Assembly (NCBI GenBank): GCA_017547865.1
Contig: JAFYOA010000072.1
Location: 1-12,139 of the forward strand
Direction: 5' to 3'
DNA length: 12,139 nucleotides
Origin: Clostridia bacterium
Lineage (GTDB): Bacteria; Bacillota_A; Clostridia; Oscillospirales; Acutalibacteraceae
In this document: one piece after another, positions 5,315 through 10,319 of the stretch
How positions within the stretch are numbered: position 1 is the stretch's first letter
Layout: each line of letters opens with the position of its first letter
Position numbers and translations under genes: made by a program
The notes under the pieces: model-generated
The model's input: only the letters and a program-made list of their open reading frames with translations
What the model was told of the DNA's origin: nothing
Database searches by the model: none

Positions 5315-6279
5315 TTCAGCAGCGGTACATTGGCCATGCAGGCGCGAATCGCTTCGTCTTCCGGCAGGGCAGGAATAGCCCCCGCTGCGGTGGCACAGGT
5401 AGAACCGGCGGCATTGGCATAGGCGGCAAATTCGGCAAGCTCTGCCAGCGTAAGGTCGGCGGGCGCCTTGCCGCTCTTCAAAATGCAGGAAAGGAACGCG
5501 CCGAAAAAGCTATCACCGGAGCCGGTGGTATCCACCACTTTTGTGTTGTAGGTGGGGCAGTGCGTGCGGCCTTCTTTGTTGGAAACAACACAGCCGCCCG
5601 GGCCCATCGTCAGGGCGATCACCGCCGCGCCTGCAGCGTGCAGGGCAGCCAGGCCTTTTTCGTGGTCGGTCTCGCCGGTCAGCAGCGGCAGTTCTTCTTC
5701 CGAAACTTTGAGAATATCGCAGAACGGCAGGCCGGCTTTCATTTCCTGCAGGCCGCGTTCCTTGTCTTTCCACAGAGGGGCACGCCAGTTGGGGTCGTAA
5801 GAGAGAATCTTACCGGCGGCCTTGGCTTTTTTCAGCAGTTCATAGGTGGTGGTACGGCCGGGCTCTGTGGTGAACAGCAGCGAGCCGTAGTGCAGCAGGT
5901 CGCAGCCGTTGAAAACATCTTCGTTCACTTCTTCCATGGTCAGCTGGGTATCGGCGCCGGGATCGCGGTAAAAACTGAAGCTGCGGTCGCCGTGTTCATC
6001 CAGCTGCACAAAAGCCAGGGTGGTGTGGTTGTCGGCATCCAGCACCAGGCCGCGCACGTCCACGCCGTTTTCCTGCAGGGTCTTCTGCAGCAGGCGGCCA
6101 AAGTCATCGTCGCCCACCTTACCGATGAAAGCGCTTTCCACCCCCAGGCGGGCAGCCTGCACAGCCACGTTGGCGGGGGCACCGCCGGGGCAGCATTCGA
6201 ACAATGTATTATTTTTCGCAGAAATTCCTGCGGGAGCAAAATCGATGAGAACTTCGCCAATGGCGGCCAGTTTAGGCAT
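5311..6279 (-). CDS. PfkB-family carbohydrate kinase, probable fructokinase
   Basis: A 322-residue ribokinase-fold enzyme that phosphorylates a sugar with ATP. The N-terminal sugar-binding signature GGAPANVAVQAARLG lies at 32-46. The fructokinase-type segment YDPNWRAPLW is at 161-170. The ATP site and catalytic base are in VVDTTGSGDSFFGAF (248-262), with Asp256 as base. The DPNxRxxLW segment makes fructose (giving fructose 6-phosphate) the best guess, but the substrate is not proven by sequence. ATG 6279-6277 is preceded by AAAGGA. It is the first gene of a two-gene minus-strand operon with sfsA, with a promoter at 6345-6317. No sugar transporter or sucrose hydrolase lies nearby. Confidence 0.9.
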   Translation of the reverse strand: MPKLAAIGEVLIDFAPAGISAKNNTLFECCPGGAPANVAVQAARLGVESAFIGKVGDDDFGRLLQKTLQENGVDVRGLVLDADNHTTLAFVQLDEHGDRSFSFYRDPGADTQLTMEEVNEDVFNGCDLLHYGSLLFTTEPGRTTTYELLKKAKAAGKILSYDPNWRAPLWKDKERGLQEMKAGLPFCDILKVSEEELPLLTGETDHEKGLAALHAAGAAVIALTMGPGGCVVSNKEGRTHCPTYNTKVVDTTGSGDSFFGAFLSCILKSGKAPADLTLAELAEFAAYANAAGSTCATAAGAIPALPEDEAIRACMANVPLLK

Positions 6280-6316
6280 AAAAGCACGTCCTTTCGGGTG
6301 TTAAAAATCTATCCTT

Positions 6317-6345
6317 ATCATAGCACAAACACACGGCTTTGCAAA
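6317..6345 (-). promoter_or_regulatory. Promoter of the fructokinase-sfsA operon
   Basis: On the minus strand, TTTGCA (6345-6340) is followed after 17 bases by TATGAT (6322-6317), with an extended -10 TGC directly before it (6325-6323). Transcription would start near 6310, about 31 bases before the kinase ATG. The -35 lies about 20 bases from the edge of the hairpin array at 6368. Confidence 0.65.
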
Positions 6346-6367
6346 GTAAAAATTCTGCGGCCATAAA

Positions 6368-6595
6368 TTGCGTTACGCAAAAGCTTTGGCGGGCAGTGCC
6401 CGCACCCACGTCGCGGAGAAGTTCGGTACGAAATTTGAGTAAGCGGCCGCGACGCGAGATTGTTGAAAAAGTTTTGTCAACTTTTTCAAAAGTTGCAGAG
6501 TCCCCGGGTCGCGTTCTGCAGAACGCGAAACTCCTTTGCCTTGGAAGCGCTCGAAAGGGGTTTTGGGAAAACCCGCAAGTGAGGTTTTCCCAAAA
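6368..6595. repeat. Non-coding block of consecutive hairpins (possible small mobile repeat or structured RNA)
   Basis: Nearly all of this stretch folds on itself. In order: TTGCGT (6368-6373) with ACGCAA (6375-6380); GCGGGC (6389-6394) with GCCCGC (6398-6403); CGTCGCGG (6409-6416) with CCGCGACG (6447-6454), enclosing TTCG/CGAA (6422-6425, 6429-6432); TTGAAAAAGTT (6463-6473) with AACTTTTTCAA (6479-6489); an exact 20-base palindrome at 6509-6528 flanked by GAGT/ACTC (6498-6501, 6530-6533); and TTTTGGGAAAACC (6561-6573) with GGTTTTCCCAAAA (6583-6595). Open frames crossing it have no ribosome site or family likeness. It lies between divergent promoters (6345-6317 and 6636-6664) and outside both predicted transcripts, so it is not a leader of either gene. 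Whether it is a dispersed repeat or an independent RNA cannot be told from one copy. Confidence 0.6.
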
Positions 6596-6620
6596 AGCAG
6601 AAACCGAGCCGTGCCCCGCC

Positions 6621-6635
6621 GCAACAACCTGTTGC
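6621..6635. promoter_or_regulatory. Palindrome adjoining the XRE gene promoter, candidate operator
   Basis: GCAACA (6621-6626) and TGTTGC (6630-6635) form a perfect 6-base inverted repeat with 3 bases between them. It abuts the -35 box at 6636. XRE regulators usually bind short palindromes, often at their own promoters, so it could be an autoregulatory site; the link is positional only. Confidence 0.35.
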
Positions 6636-6664
6636 TTGTCAAACCGCCCCGCCCGCGGTATACT
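6636..6664 (+). promoter_or_regulatory. Promoter of the XRE regulator gene
   Basis: TTGTCA (6636-6641) and TATACT (6659-6664) are each 5 of 6 matches and are 17 bases apart. Transcription would begin near 6671, at the ribosome site AAAAGGAGG (6671-6679), giving a very short leader of about 16 bases before ATG 6687. Confidence 0.65.
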
Positions 6665-6686
6665 TAGGCCAAAAGGAGGCGACCGT

Positions 6687-7208
6687 ATGGAAATAAAAAA
6701 CGCCATTGCCGCACTGCGGCAAAAACACGGCCTGACCCAGGACGAGCTGGCCGAAAAACTATTTGTAACCCGCCAGGCAGTGAGCCGCTGGGAAACCGAT
6801 GAAACCACCCCCTCTGCCGATACACTGATGGAGCTTTCCAAACTCTTCGGTGTGTCCATCAACGCACTGCTGGGCACCCCGGGCGAGTGGTGCGACGAAA
6901 CGCCGGTGCCGGAAGATGTGCTGGTGGCGCGGCTCATTCGTGAATTCAATTCTCTTGGCATAGAAGATATGCACGAGGTGGCCGAGCTGCACAAGCTGCC
7001 GGGTGATTACATCAACCTGGAAAGCCGCCTGCCCAACGGACAGATCGCCCGGATTCTGGACGACAGCAAAATGTACTACGGCAATCAAATCTGCCGCCCG
7101 GGCAGCGACCGCTGCTACGGTCTGGCTGCCGACGAAACCCAGCTTGCCGTGTTTGAATACGGCAATAACGGCAGCGATTCCGTTCTGGTGGTGTGGAAGC
7201 GCCTGTAA
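6687..7208 (+). CDS. XRE-family transcriptional regulator with a C-terminal domain of unknown function
   Basis: This 173-residue protein starts at ATG 6687 after AAAAGGAGG. Residues 5-60 form a Cro/CI-type helix-turn-helix: LRQKHGLTQDELAEKLFVTRQAVSRWETDETTPSADTLMELSKLF. It ends with the GVSINALLG segment common to Clostridia XRE proteins. The remaining ~110 residues show no membrane helix or known sensor motif; they include an Arg/Lys-poor acidic stretch and end in a probable beta-rich part (AVFEYGNNGSDSVLVVWKRL). It probably binds DNA as a dimer in the cytoplasm; its target is unknown. Candidates are its own promoter (palindrome at 6621-6635) and the divergent sugar kinase operon. The frame continues upstream to 6339, but that part crosses the promoter and hairpin block and has no ribosome site. 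Confidence 0.85.
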   Translation: MEIKNAIAALRQKHGLTQDELAEKLFVTRQAVSRWETDETTPSADTLMELSKLFGVSINALLGTPGEWCDETPVPEDVLVARLIREFNSLGIEDMHEVAELHKLPGDYINLESRLPNGQIARILDDSKMYYGNQICRPGSDRCYGLAADETQLAVFEYGNNGSDSVLVVWKRL

Positions 7209-7211
7209 CAA

Positions 7212-7258
7212 AAAGCCGAAGACTTCTGCAAAAACAGAGGCCTTCGGTTTTATTTTTT
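7212..7258. terminator. Shared terminator of the convergent XRE and cca genes
   Basis: CCGAAG (7216-7221) pairs with CTTCGG (7242-7247), and an inner stem CTTCTG (7223-7228) pairs with CAGAGG (7235-7240) around a CAAAAA loop. T runs follow on the plus strand (7248-7258) and an A run precedes it (7211-7214). The hairpin begins a few bases after the XRE stop, and its right edge overlaps the last codons of cca. Confidence 0.75.
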
Positions 7259-8428
7259 ATATTCGGCCGCCAGTGTAAGCAGCACTTCTTTTTCGTTTTT
7301 GGCACCCTCCAGAACAGCGTTCAGCAAAAACTGCTGTACCGCACCGATCTCTTTGCCCGTAAAACCAAGAGAAAGCAGCTCCCGGCCATTCACCGCAAGT
7401 TGTTTTACGGAAAGGCAGGCGTTCTCTTCTTCCAGCTGCTGCAGCCGTTCCAACAAAGCTGTCGTGTCCTCCCCCTTTGCCTGCCGCACCTGCAGGGCAG
7501 TGCGCAAAGTTGCCGGGCCAAACCGGGCCGCCTGTCGTTTCAGGGCGGGCAGGTCTTCCGGCAGGGGCAGCGAAAGAAGCTCCAATACCTCCCCAACCCC
7601 GCGGCACAGGGCGTTTTCCGCCCGCAGGCGGCGAAGTGCGGATTCACTGTCCTCCCGCGCAAGAGGCGAAAGCAGCAAGGCAAACCGCAGTGTTTCTTCT
7701 GCCGGGCAGCACGCAAATGCCTGCCGCAATGCAAAGTTTTCCGGCAGTTCCGGCAAAAACACCCACACCACGGGATAAAATTCTTCCAGCACGCGCCCGG
7801 CAGCGGCAGCGGGCAGCAGGCGGCGCAGTTCCTGCAGTATCCGTTCCGCCGAAACCCGGCACAGCGTATCTTTCAGTTCCACCATCGCTTTGGCAGTGGC
7901 AGGTTCTATTTTAAAATTGTAATTGGCAGCAAAGCGCAGCGCCCGCAGTATGCGCAGGGCGTCTTCGTTCAGCCGCTTCTGCGGTTCCCCCACGCAGCGC
8001 AGCACACCGTTCCGCAGGTCATTCTGCCCGCCGAAAGGATCAAACACCCGGCCGGCAGCATCGCAGGCCATGGCATTCACGGTAAAATCCCGCCGGGCAA
8101 GGTCCAGCTCCAATTCCCGCACAAAGCGAACGGAATCCGGTCGGCGGTGGTCGGTGTAGTCACCATCGCAGCGGAAGGTGGTGATCTCAAACGGCTCTCC
8201 GTTTTGCAGCAGGGTCATAGTGCCGTGCTGCACACCGGTGGGCAGCAGCCGTTCCCCGGCAAAGCACCCGGGCATTTCCTCCGGCCGTGCGGCGGTGCAG
8301 ATGTCCCAGTCGTGCACCGGGCGGCCCAAAAGGGAATCGCGCACGCAGCCGCCCACCGCATAAGCGGCAAAACCGGCAGCATTCAGGCGCGTAAGTATGC
8401 TTTTTACTTGTTCCGGCACAGCAATCAC
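7250..8428 (-). CDS. cca: CCA-adding tRNA nucleotidyltransferase (class II)
   Basis: A 392-residue enzyme that builds or repairs the CCA end of tRNAs from CTP and ATP. The class II nucleotidyltransferase head holds GGCVRDSLLGRPVHDWDI (26-43), with the catalytic Asp40 and Asp42, then PTGVQHGT (63-70), RRDFTVNAM (112-120) and the nucleotide-templating motif EDALRILRALRFAA (155-168). A helical tRNA-binding tail follows. GTG 8428-8426 is chosen as start: AAGGGGGG lies about 8 bases upstream, and the promoter at 8479-8451 would begin transcription near 8444, so the in-frame ATGs at 8479 and 8461 would not be transcribed. Sequence cannot strictly separate it from poly(A) polymerase, but the Firmicutes enzyme is normally CCA-adding. 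It sits back to back with a tRNA-Lys gene whose CCA is already encoded, so here it would serve for repair. Confidence 0.9.
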   Translation of the reverse strand: MIAVPEQVKSILTRLNAAGFAAYAVGGCVRDSLLGRPVHDWDICTAARPEEMPGCFAGERLLPTGVQHGTMTLLQNGEPFEITTFRCDGDYTDHRRPDSVRFVRELELDLARRDFTVNAMACDAAGRVFDPFGGQNDLRNGVLRCVGEPQKRLNEDALRILRALRFAANYNFKIEPATAKAMVELKDTLCRVSAERILQELRRLLPAAAAGRVLEEFYPVVWVFLPELPENFALRQAFACCPAEETLRFALLLSPLAREDSESALRRLRAENALCRGVGEVLELLSLPLPEDLPALKRQAARFGPATLRTALQVRQAKGEDTTALLERLQQLEEENACLSVKQLAVNGRELLSLGFTGKEIGAVQQFLLNAVLEGAKNEKEVLLTLAAEYKK

Positions 8429-8450
8429 GGCGCTCACCCCCCTTTCTTTC

Positions 8451-8479
8451 AGTATAATCATTTCTTTAAGGAAATGCAA
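8451..8479 (-). promoter_or_regulatory. Promoter of cca
   Basis: On the minus strand, TTGCAT (8479-8474) and TATACT (8456-8451) are 17 bases apart. The start near 8444 leaves a leader of about 16 bases containing only the ribosome site. It is back to back with the tRNA-Lys promoter, which begins 34 bases away. Confidence 0.65.
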
Positions 8480-8512
8480 CGGCCCTATGCCGCAAAAAAC
8501 AAGAAAAACCAG

Positions 8513-8541
8513 TTGACAGGCGGCGGTTTTGCTGTTATAAT
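8513..8541 (+). promoter_or_regulatory. Consensus promoter of tRNA-Lys
   Basis: TTGACA (8513-8518), a 17-base spacer and TATAAT (8536-8541) match the vegetative consensus at all 12 positions. A TG at 8533-8534 adds an extended -10. Such strength suits a stable RNA gene. The start would be near 8548, leaving about 19 bases of 5' leader to be removed by RNase P. Confidence 0.9.
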
Positions 8542-8566
8542 ATTTTAGCTGTTAAAAAGTAAATAC

Positions 8567-8642
8567 GATCCATTAGCTCAGTCGGTAGAGCACTTGACTT
8601 TTAATCAAGGTGTCCGGGGTTCGAATCCCCGATGGATCACCA
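8567..8642 (+). tRNA. tRNA-Lys (anticodon UUU), CCA encoded
   Basis: A full cloverleaf is visible. The acceptor stem GATCCAT (8567-8573) pairs with ATGGATC (8632-8638). The D arm is GCTC/GAGC (8576-8579, 8588-8591). The anticodon stem is CTTGA/TCAAG (8593-8597, 8605-8609) with loop CTTTTAA, giving anticodon TTT (8600-8602) for lysine AAA and AAG codons. The T arm is CGGGG/CCCCG (8615-8619, 8627-8631) with loop TTCGAAT. Discriminator A8639 and an encoded CCA (8640-8642) finish it. All stems are perfect. It has its own strong promoter and terminator, so it is a single-gene unit. Confidence 0.98.
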
Positions 8643-8646
8643 AAAA
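8623..8646 (+). repeat. Direct repeat, copy 1: 3' end of tRNA-Lys
   Basis: These 24 bases run from the T-loop through the acceptor stem, the CCA and the A run after it. They recur exactly at 8775-8798, an offset of 152 bases. This copy belongs to the intact tRNA gene. Confidence 0.9.
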
Positions 8647-8653
8647 ACGAACG

Positions 8654-8688
8654 CCCCATCCGTCTCCCGGATGGGGTGATTGTTTTTT
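8654..8688 (+). terminator. tRNA-Lys terminator
   Basis: CCCCATCCG (8654-8662) pairs perfectly with CGGATGGGG (8668-8676) around a 5-base loop, then a T-rich tract with six T in a row (8683-8688). The flanking CCAAAAAAC (8640-8648) can further pair with GTTTTTTGG (8682-8690), so the structure may reach into the tRNA CCA end. Confidence 0.85.
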
Positions 8689-8690
8689 GG

Positions 8691-8774
8691 CTTGTTCCAT
8701 GGGATGAGAACAGGCCGACCCGCCCGCAGGCGGGGAAGCAATGCTCCGGGGGAGCTTTGCTTCGGCCGCGGGTA
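8691..8774. other. Hairpin-rich insert between the two tRNA 3' copies
   Basis: This stretch has no ribosome site or credible coding frame. It contains CCCGCC (8719-8724) with GGCGGG (8729-8734), then a long interrupted hairpin GAAGCA-AT-GCTCC (8735-8747) with GGAGC-TT-TGCTTC (8751-8763). The CGGG at 8769-8772 could pair with CCCG at 8780-8783 around a 7-base loop, resembling a decayed T arm. It could be a worn second tRNA copy or a short inserted element. Confidence 0.45.
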
Positions 8775-8798
8775 GAATCCCCGATGGATCACCAAAAA
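8775..8798 (+). repeat. Direct repeat, copy 2: tRNA-Lys 3' end without a tRNA body
   Basis: This is an exact 24-base copy of 8623-8646, including the 3' acceptor strand and CCA. Upstream of it no acceptor 5' strand (GATCCAT), D arm or anticodon arm is present, so it is not a functional tRNA. It is followed at once by its own terminator hairpin. Confidence 0.9.
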
Positions 8799-8830
8799 TC
8801 GACAAGTCTCTTTTGAACTTGTCGATTTTT
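8794..8830. terminator. Second terminator, behind the tRNA 3' remnant
   Basis: AAAAATCGACAAGT (8794-8807) pairs perfectly with ACTTGTCGATTTTT (8817-8830), a 14-base stem with a 9-base loop. A run on one side and T run on the other allow action from both directions. The stem begins in the last A of the copied CCA. Confidence 0.8.
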
Positions 8831-9039
8831 ACTTATTATCTCTTTACTTTTCATTCAGACTTAAGGCCGATTTTGAAAATAATAATAGTCCCTCGCGTGT
8901 TAATTTCAAAGATTTCGCGCTTCAGATCGCCCGGGCCTGTCGTTTATCTGAATCTGCGATGTAAAAAAACACAAGCCGGGACGTGCATTCCGCTTGCAAT
9001 CCGTCATTTCGACAATTTTCTCTGTTTACCCCAAAAAGC
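8831..9039. other. A+T-rich gene-free stretch between tRNA remnant and antiporter
   Basis: No supported gene on either strand. Open frames here lack ribosome sites and family likeness. The only structure noted is TTCAGAT (8921-8927) with ATCTGAA (8946-8952), 18 bases apart. Its composition is clearly more A+T-rich than the flanking genes, which suits an old insertion or excision scar next to the tRNA gene, but nothing proves it. Confidence 0.4.
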
Positions 9040-9066
9040 TTGATTTTATATTTAAAATGCTATACT
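9040..9066 (+). promoter_or_regulatory. Promoter of the antiporter gene with overlapping inverted repeat
   Basis: TATACT (9061-9066) is preceded by TG at 9058-9059, an extended -10. TTGATT (9040-9045) is a possible -35, but the 15-base spacer is short. TATACT recurs inverted as AGTATA at 9074-9079, giving a palindrome that spans the -10 and the start site, a classic repressor-site position. The leader to ATG 9157 is about 85 bases. Confidence 0.5.
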
Positions 9067-9081
9067 ATAAAAGAGTATAAC

Positions 9082-9128
9082 TGCAGGTAAACACCTGCAA
9101 AAACGCACCGGAACATCTTTTACCGGTG
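9082..9128 (+). promoter_or_regulatory. Two tandem hairpins in the antiporter leader
   Basis: TGCAGGT (9082-9088) pairs with ACCTGCA (9093-9099) around AAAC. CACCGG (9106-9111) pairs with CCGGTG (9123-9128) around 11 bases. Neither is followed by a T tract, so neither is a plain terminator. They lie between the predicted start site and the ribosome site AAAGGAG (9143-9149). No known riboswitch class is recognised. Confidence 0.45.
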
Positions 9129-9156
9129 TCATATTAAAAATCAAAGGAGTTCTGTT

Positions 9157-10185
9157 ATGCTGGATAGTTTTTTTGCCTGGTACAACGGACTGACCGACAC
9201 CCTGCTTGGTTCTCTGGGTCTGTTTGTTGTCGGTGTCCTTCTGCTGATTAAGGGCGGCGACTGGTTTGTGGACAGCGCTGTGGGAATCGCCAAGCGCTTC
9301 CGCGTGCCCGAGATCATCATCGGTGCCACCGTCGTTTCCATTGGTACCACCCTGCCGGAGGTCATGGTGTCTGTTACGGCTGCCGTGAATAACAACGGCG
9401 CCATCGCCTATGGCAACGCCATCGGTTCCATCATCTGCAACACCGCGCTGATTGCAGCCCTTACCATTGCCATTCGTCCTGCCCCCATCAACCGCAAGGC
9501 GGTGGTCACCCCGGTGTTGTTCTTCTTCGGTTCTGCTGCCATTTATATGCTGGCGGCGTACGTCTTTGGCCGGTTCGACCGCTGGATGGGCATTGTGATG
9601 CTGGTTGTCTTTGCCGCATACATGACCATGACCATTCGCCGCGGCTTTACGAATCCCACGGAAGTGGAAGCCGAAGACGAAGAGGACGAAAAAGCTCATT
9701 CCCTGCTGCAGGATCTCATCGTGCTGGTGCTCAGCGCCGCTCTTATTGCCGTGGGCGCCGATATGCTGGAAGGCTCCTCCGTTTCTCTGGCTACCATGGC
9801 CGGTATTCCCACCGAAGTTGTGGGCGTTACCGTGGTTGCCCTGTGCACCTCCCTGCCGGAACTGGTTACGGCCGTAACCGCCCTGGCCAAGGGTCATGGT
9901 GCTCTTTCTCTGGGCAACATCATCGGCGCCAATATTTTCAACCTGGTGCTGGTATCCGGTGCTGCCGTTACCATCTCTCCCTTTGTTATTCCGGAGGGCA
10001 GCAAGCTGTTCGGCTTCAACACCTCTCAGCTGTTTGAAATCCCCTTGATGGTGGCTGTGATGGCCATTATGACCCTGCCCGCCATTAAGAAGGGCGAGCT
10101 GCGCCGCTGGCAGGGCGTGACCCTGCTGAGCATTTACGCTGCCTTTGTACTGCTGCAGGTGCTCATTGCGCTGAAGGTCTTCTGA
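9157..10185 (+). CDS. Calcium/sodium antiporter, CaCA family (YrbG-like)
   Basis: A 342-residue inner-membrane protein with about ten helices in two homologous halves. Each half carries the CaCA alpha repeat: GATVVSIGTTLPEVMVS (56-72, ion-binding Glu68) with GNAIGS (86-91), and GVTVVALCTSLPELVTAV (223-240, Glu235) with GNIIGANIFN (253-262). The halves are joined by an acidic loop of Glu and Asp at about 169-178, on the cytoplasmic side in this family. It would exchange Ca2+ for Na+ or H+; the exact ions cannot be read from sequence. ATG 9157 follows AAAGGAG (9143-9149) at 7 bases. It is a single-gene unit with its own promoter, structured leader and terminator. Confidence 0.93.
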   Translation: MLDSFFAWYNGLTDTLLGSLGLFVVGVLLLIKGGDWFVDSAVGIAKRFRVPEIIIGATVVSIGTTLPEVMVSVTAAVNNNGAIAYGNAIGSIICNTALIAALTIAIRPAPINRKAVVTPVLFFFGSAAIYMLAAYVFGRFDRWMGIVMLVVFAAYMTMTIRRGFTNPTEVEAEDEEDEKAHSLLQDLIVLVLSAALIAVGADMLEGSSVSLATMAGIPTEVVGVTVVALCTSLPELVTAVTALAKGHGALSLGNIIGANIFNLVLVSGAAVTISPFVIPEGSKLFGFNTSQLFEIPLMVAVMAIMTLPAIKKGELRRWQGVTLLSIYAAFVLLQVLIALKVF

Positions 10186-10206
10186 TTTTACAAGCGATGT
10201 TTTTCC

Positions 10207-10240
10207 AACGTGGGCGGGTACATTCCCGTCCACGTTTTTT
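10207..10240 (+). terminator. Antiporter gene terminator
   Basis: AACGTGGGCGGG (10207-10218) pairs with CCCGTCCACGTT (10225-10236) over 12 positions with one G-T wobble and a 6-base loop. A run of six T (10235-10240) overlaps the end of the stem. It begins 22 bases after the stop codon. Confidence 0.85.
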
Positions 10241-10255
10241 CTTTGCGGTTTTCTG

Positions 10256-10284
10256 TTGACTTTCCCGGCACGGCTTGTTAGAAT
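10256..10284 (+). promoter_or_regulatory. Promoter of the URO-D family gene
   Basis: TTGACT (10256-10261) and TAGAAT (10279-10284) are 17 bases apart and each match 5 of 6. TG at 10276-10277 adds an extended -10. The start would be near 10291, giving a leader of about 29 bases. Confidence 0.75.
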
Positions 10285-10319
10285 GAAGCCATAACCACAG
10301 TGTGCAGGAGGACGATTCC

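Noticed and set aside
3965..5422. A 485-residue open frame on the plus strand, opposite the rubredoxin and sfsA genes
   Set aside because: It has no ribosome site, is very rich in His, Gly, Phe and Ala in shadow-frame fashion, and crosses two clear minus-strand genes and an intergenic promoter.
5269..6366. Long plus-strand open frame opposite the sugar kinase
   Set aside because: The minus strand encodes an unmistakable PfkB kinase; the plus frame is a codon-bias shadow with no start signal.
6339..6686. N-terminal extension of the XRE regulator through the hairpin block
   Set aside because: The frame is open, but it crosses the promoter and ribosome site of ATG 6687, and the helix-turn-helix begins directly after that ATG as in its family.
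7193..8548. A 451-residue plus-strand open frame opposite cca
   Set aside because: It covers the convergent terminator and the cca promoter and has no family likeness.
8610..8816. Short frame reading through the tRNA 3' end and its copy with a repeated PDG/PMD peptide
   Set aside because: The apparent peptide repeat is only the translated tRNA 3' sequence and its duplicate; there is no start signal.
8567..8830. Possible CRISPR-like repeat pair at the tRNA
   Set aside because: Only two copies exist, one being the tRNA itself, with a 128-base gap; spacing and number do not fit a CRISPR array.
8921..8952. Inverted repeat TTCAGAT/ATCTGAA in the gene-free stretch
   Set aside because: Seven-base arms 18 bases apart in A+T-rich DNA are expected by chance, with no T tract or neighbouring promoter element.
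9052..10233. Minus-strand open frame of 393 residues opposite the antiporter
   Set aside because: Gly/His/Gln-rich shadow that crosses the antiporter promoter and terminator; the plus strand has both alpha repeats.
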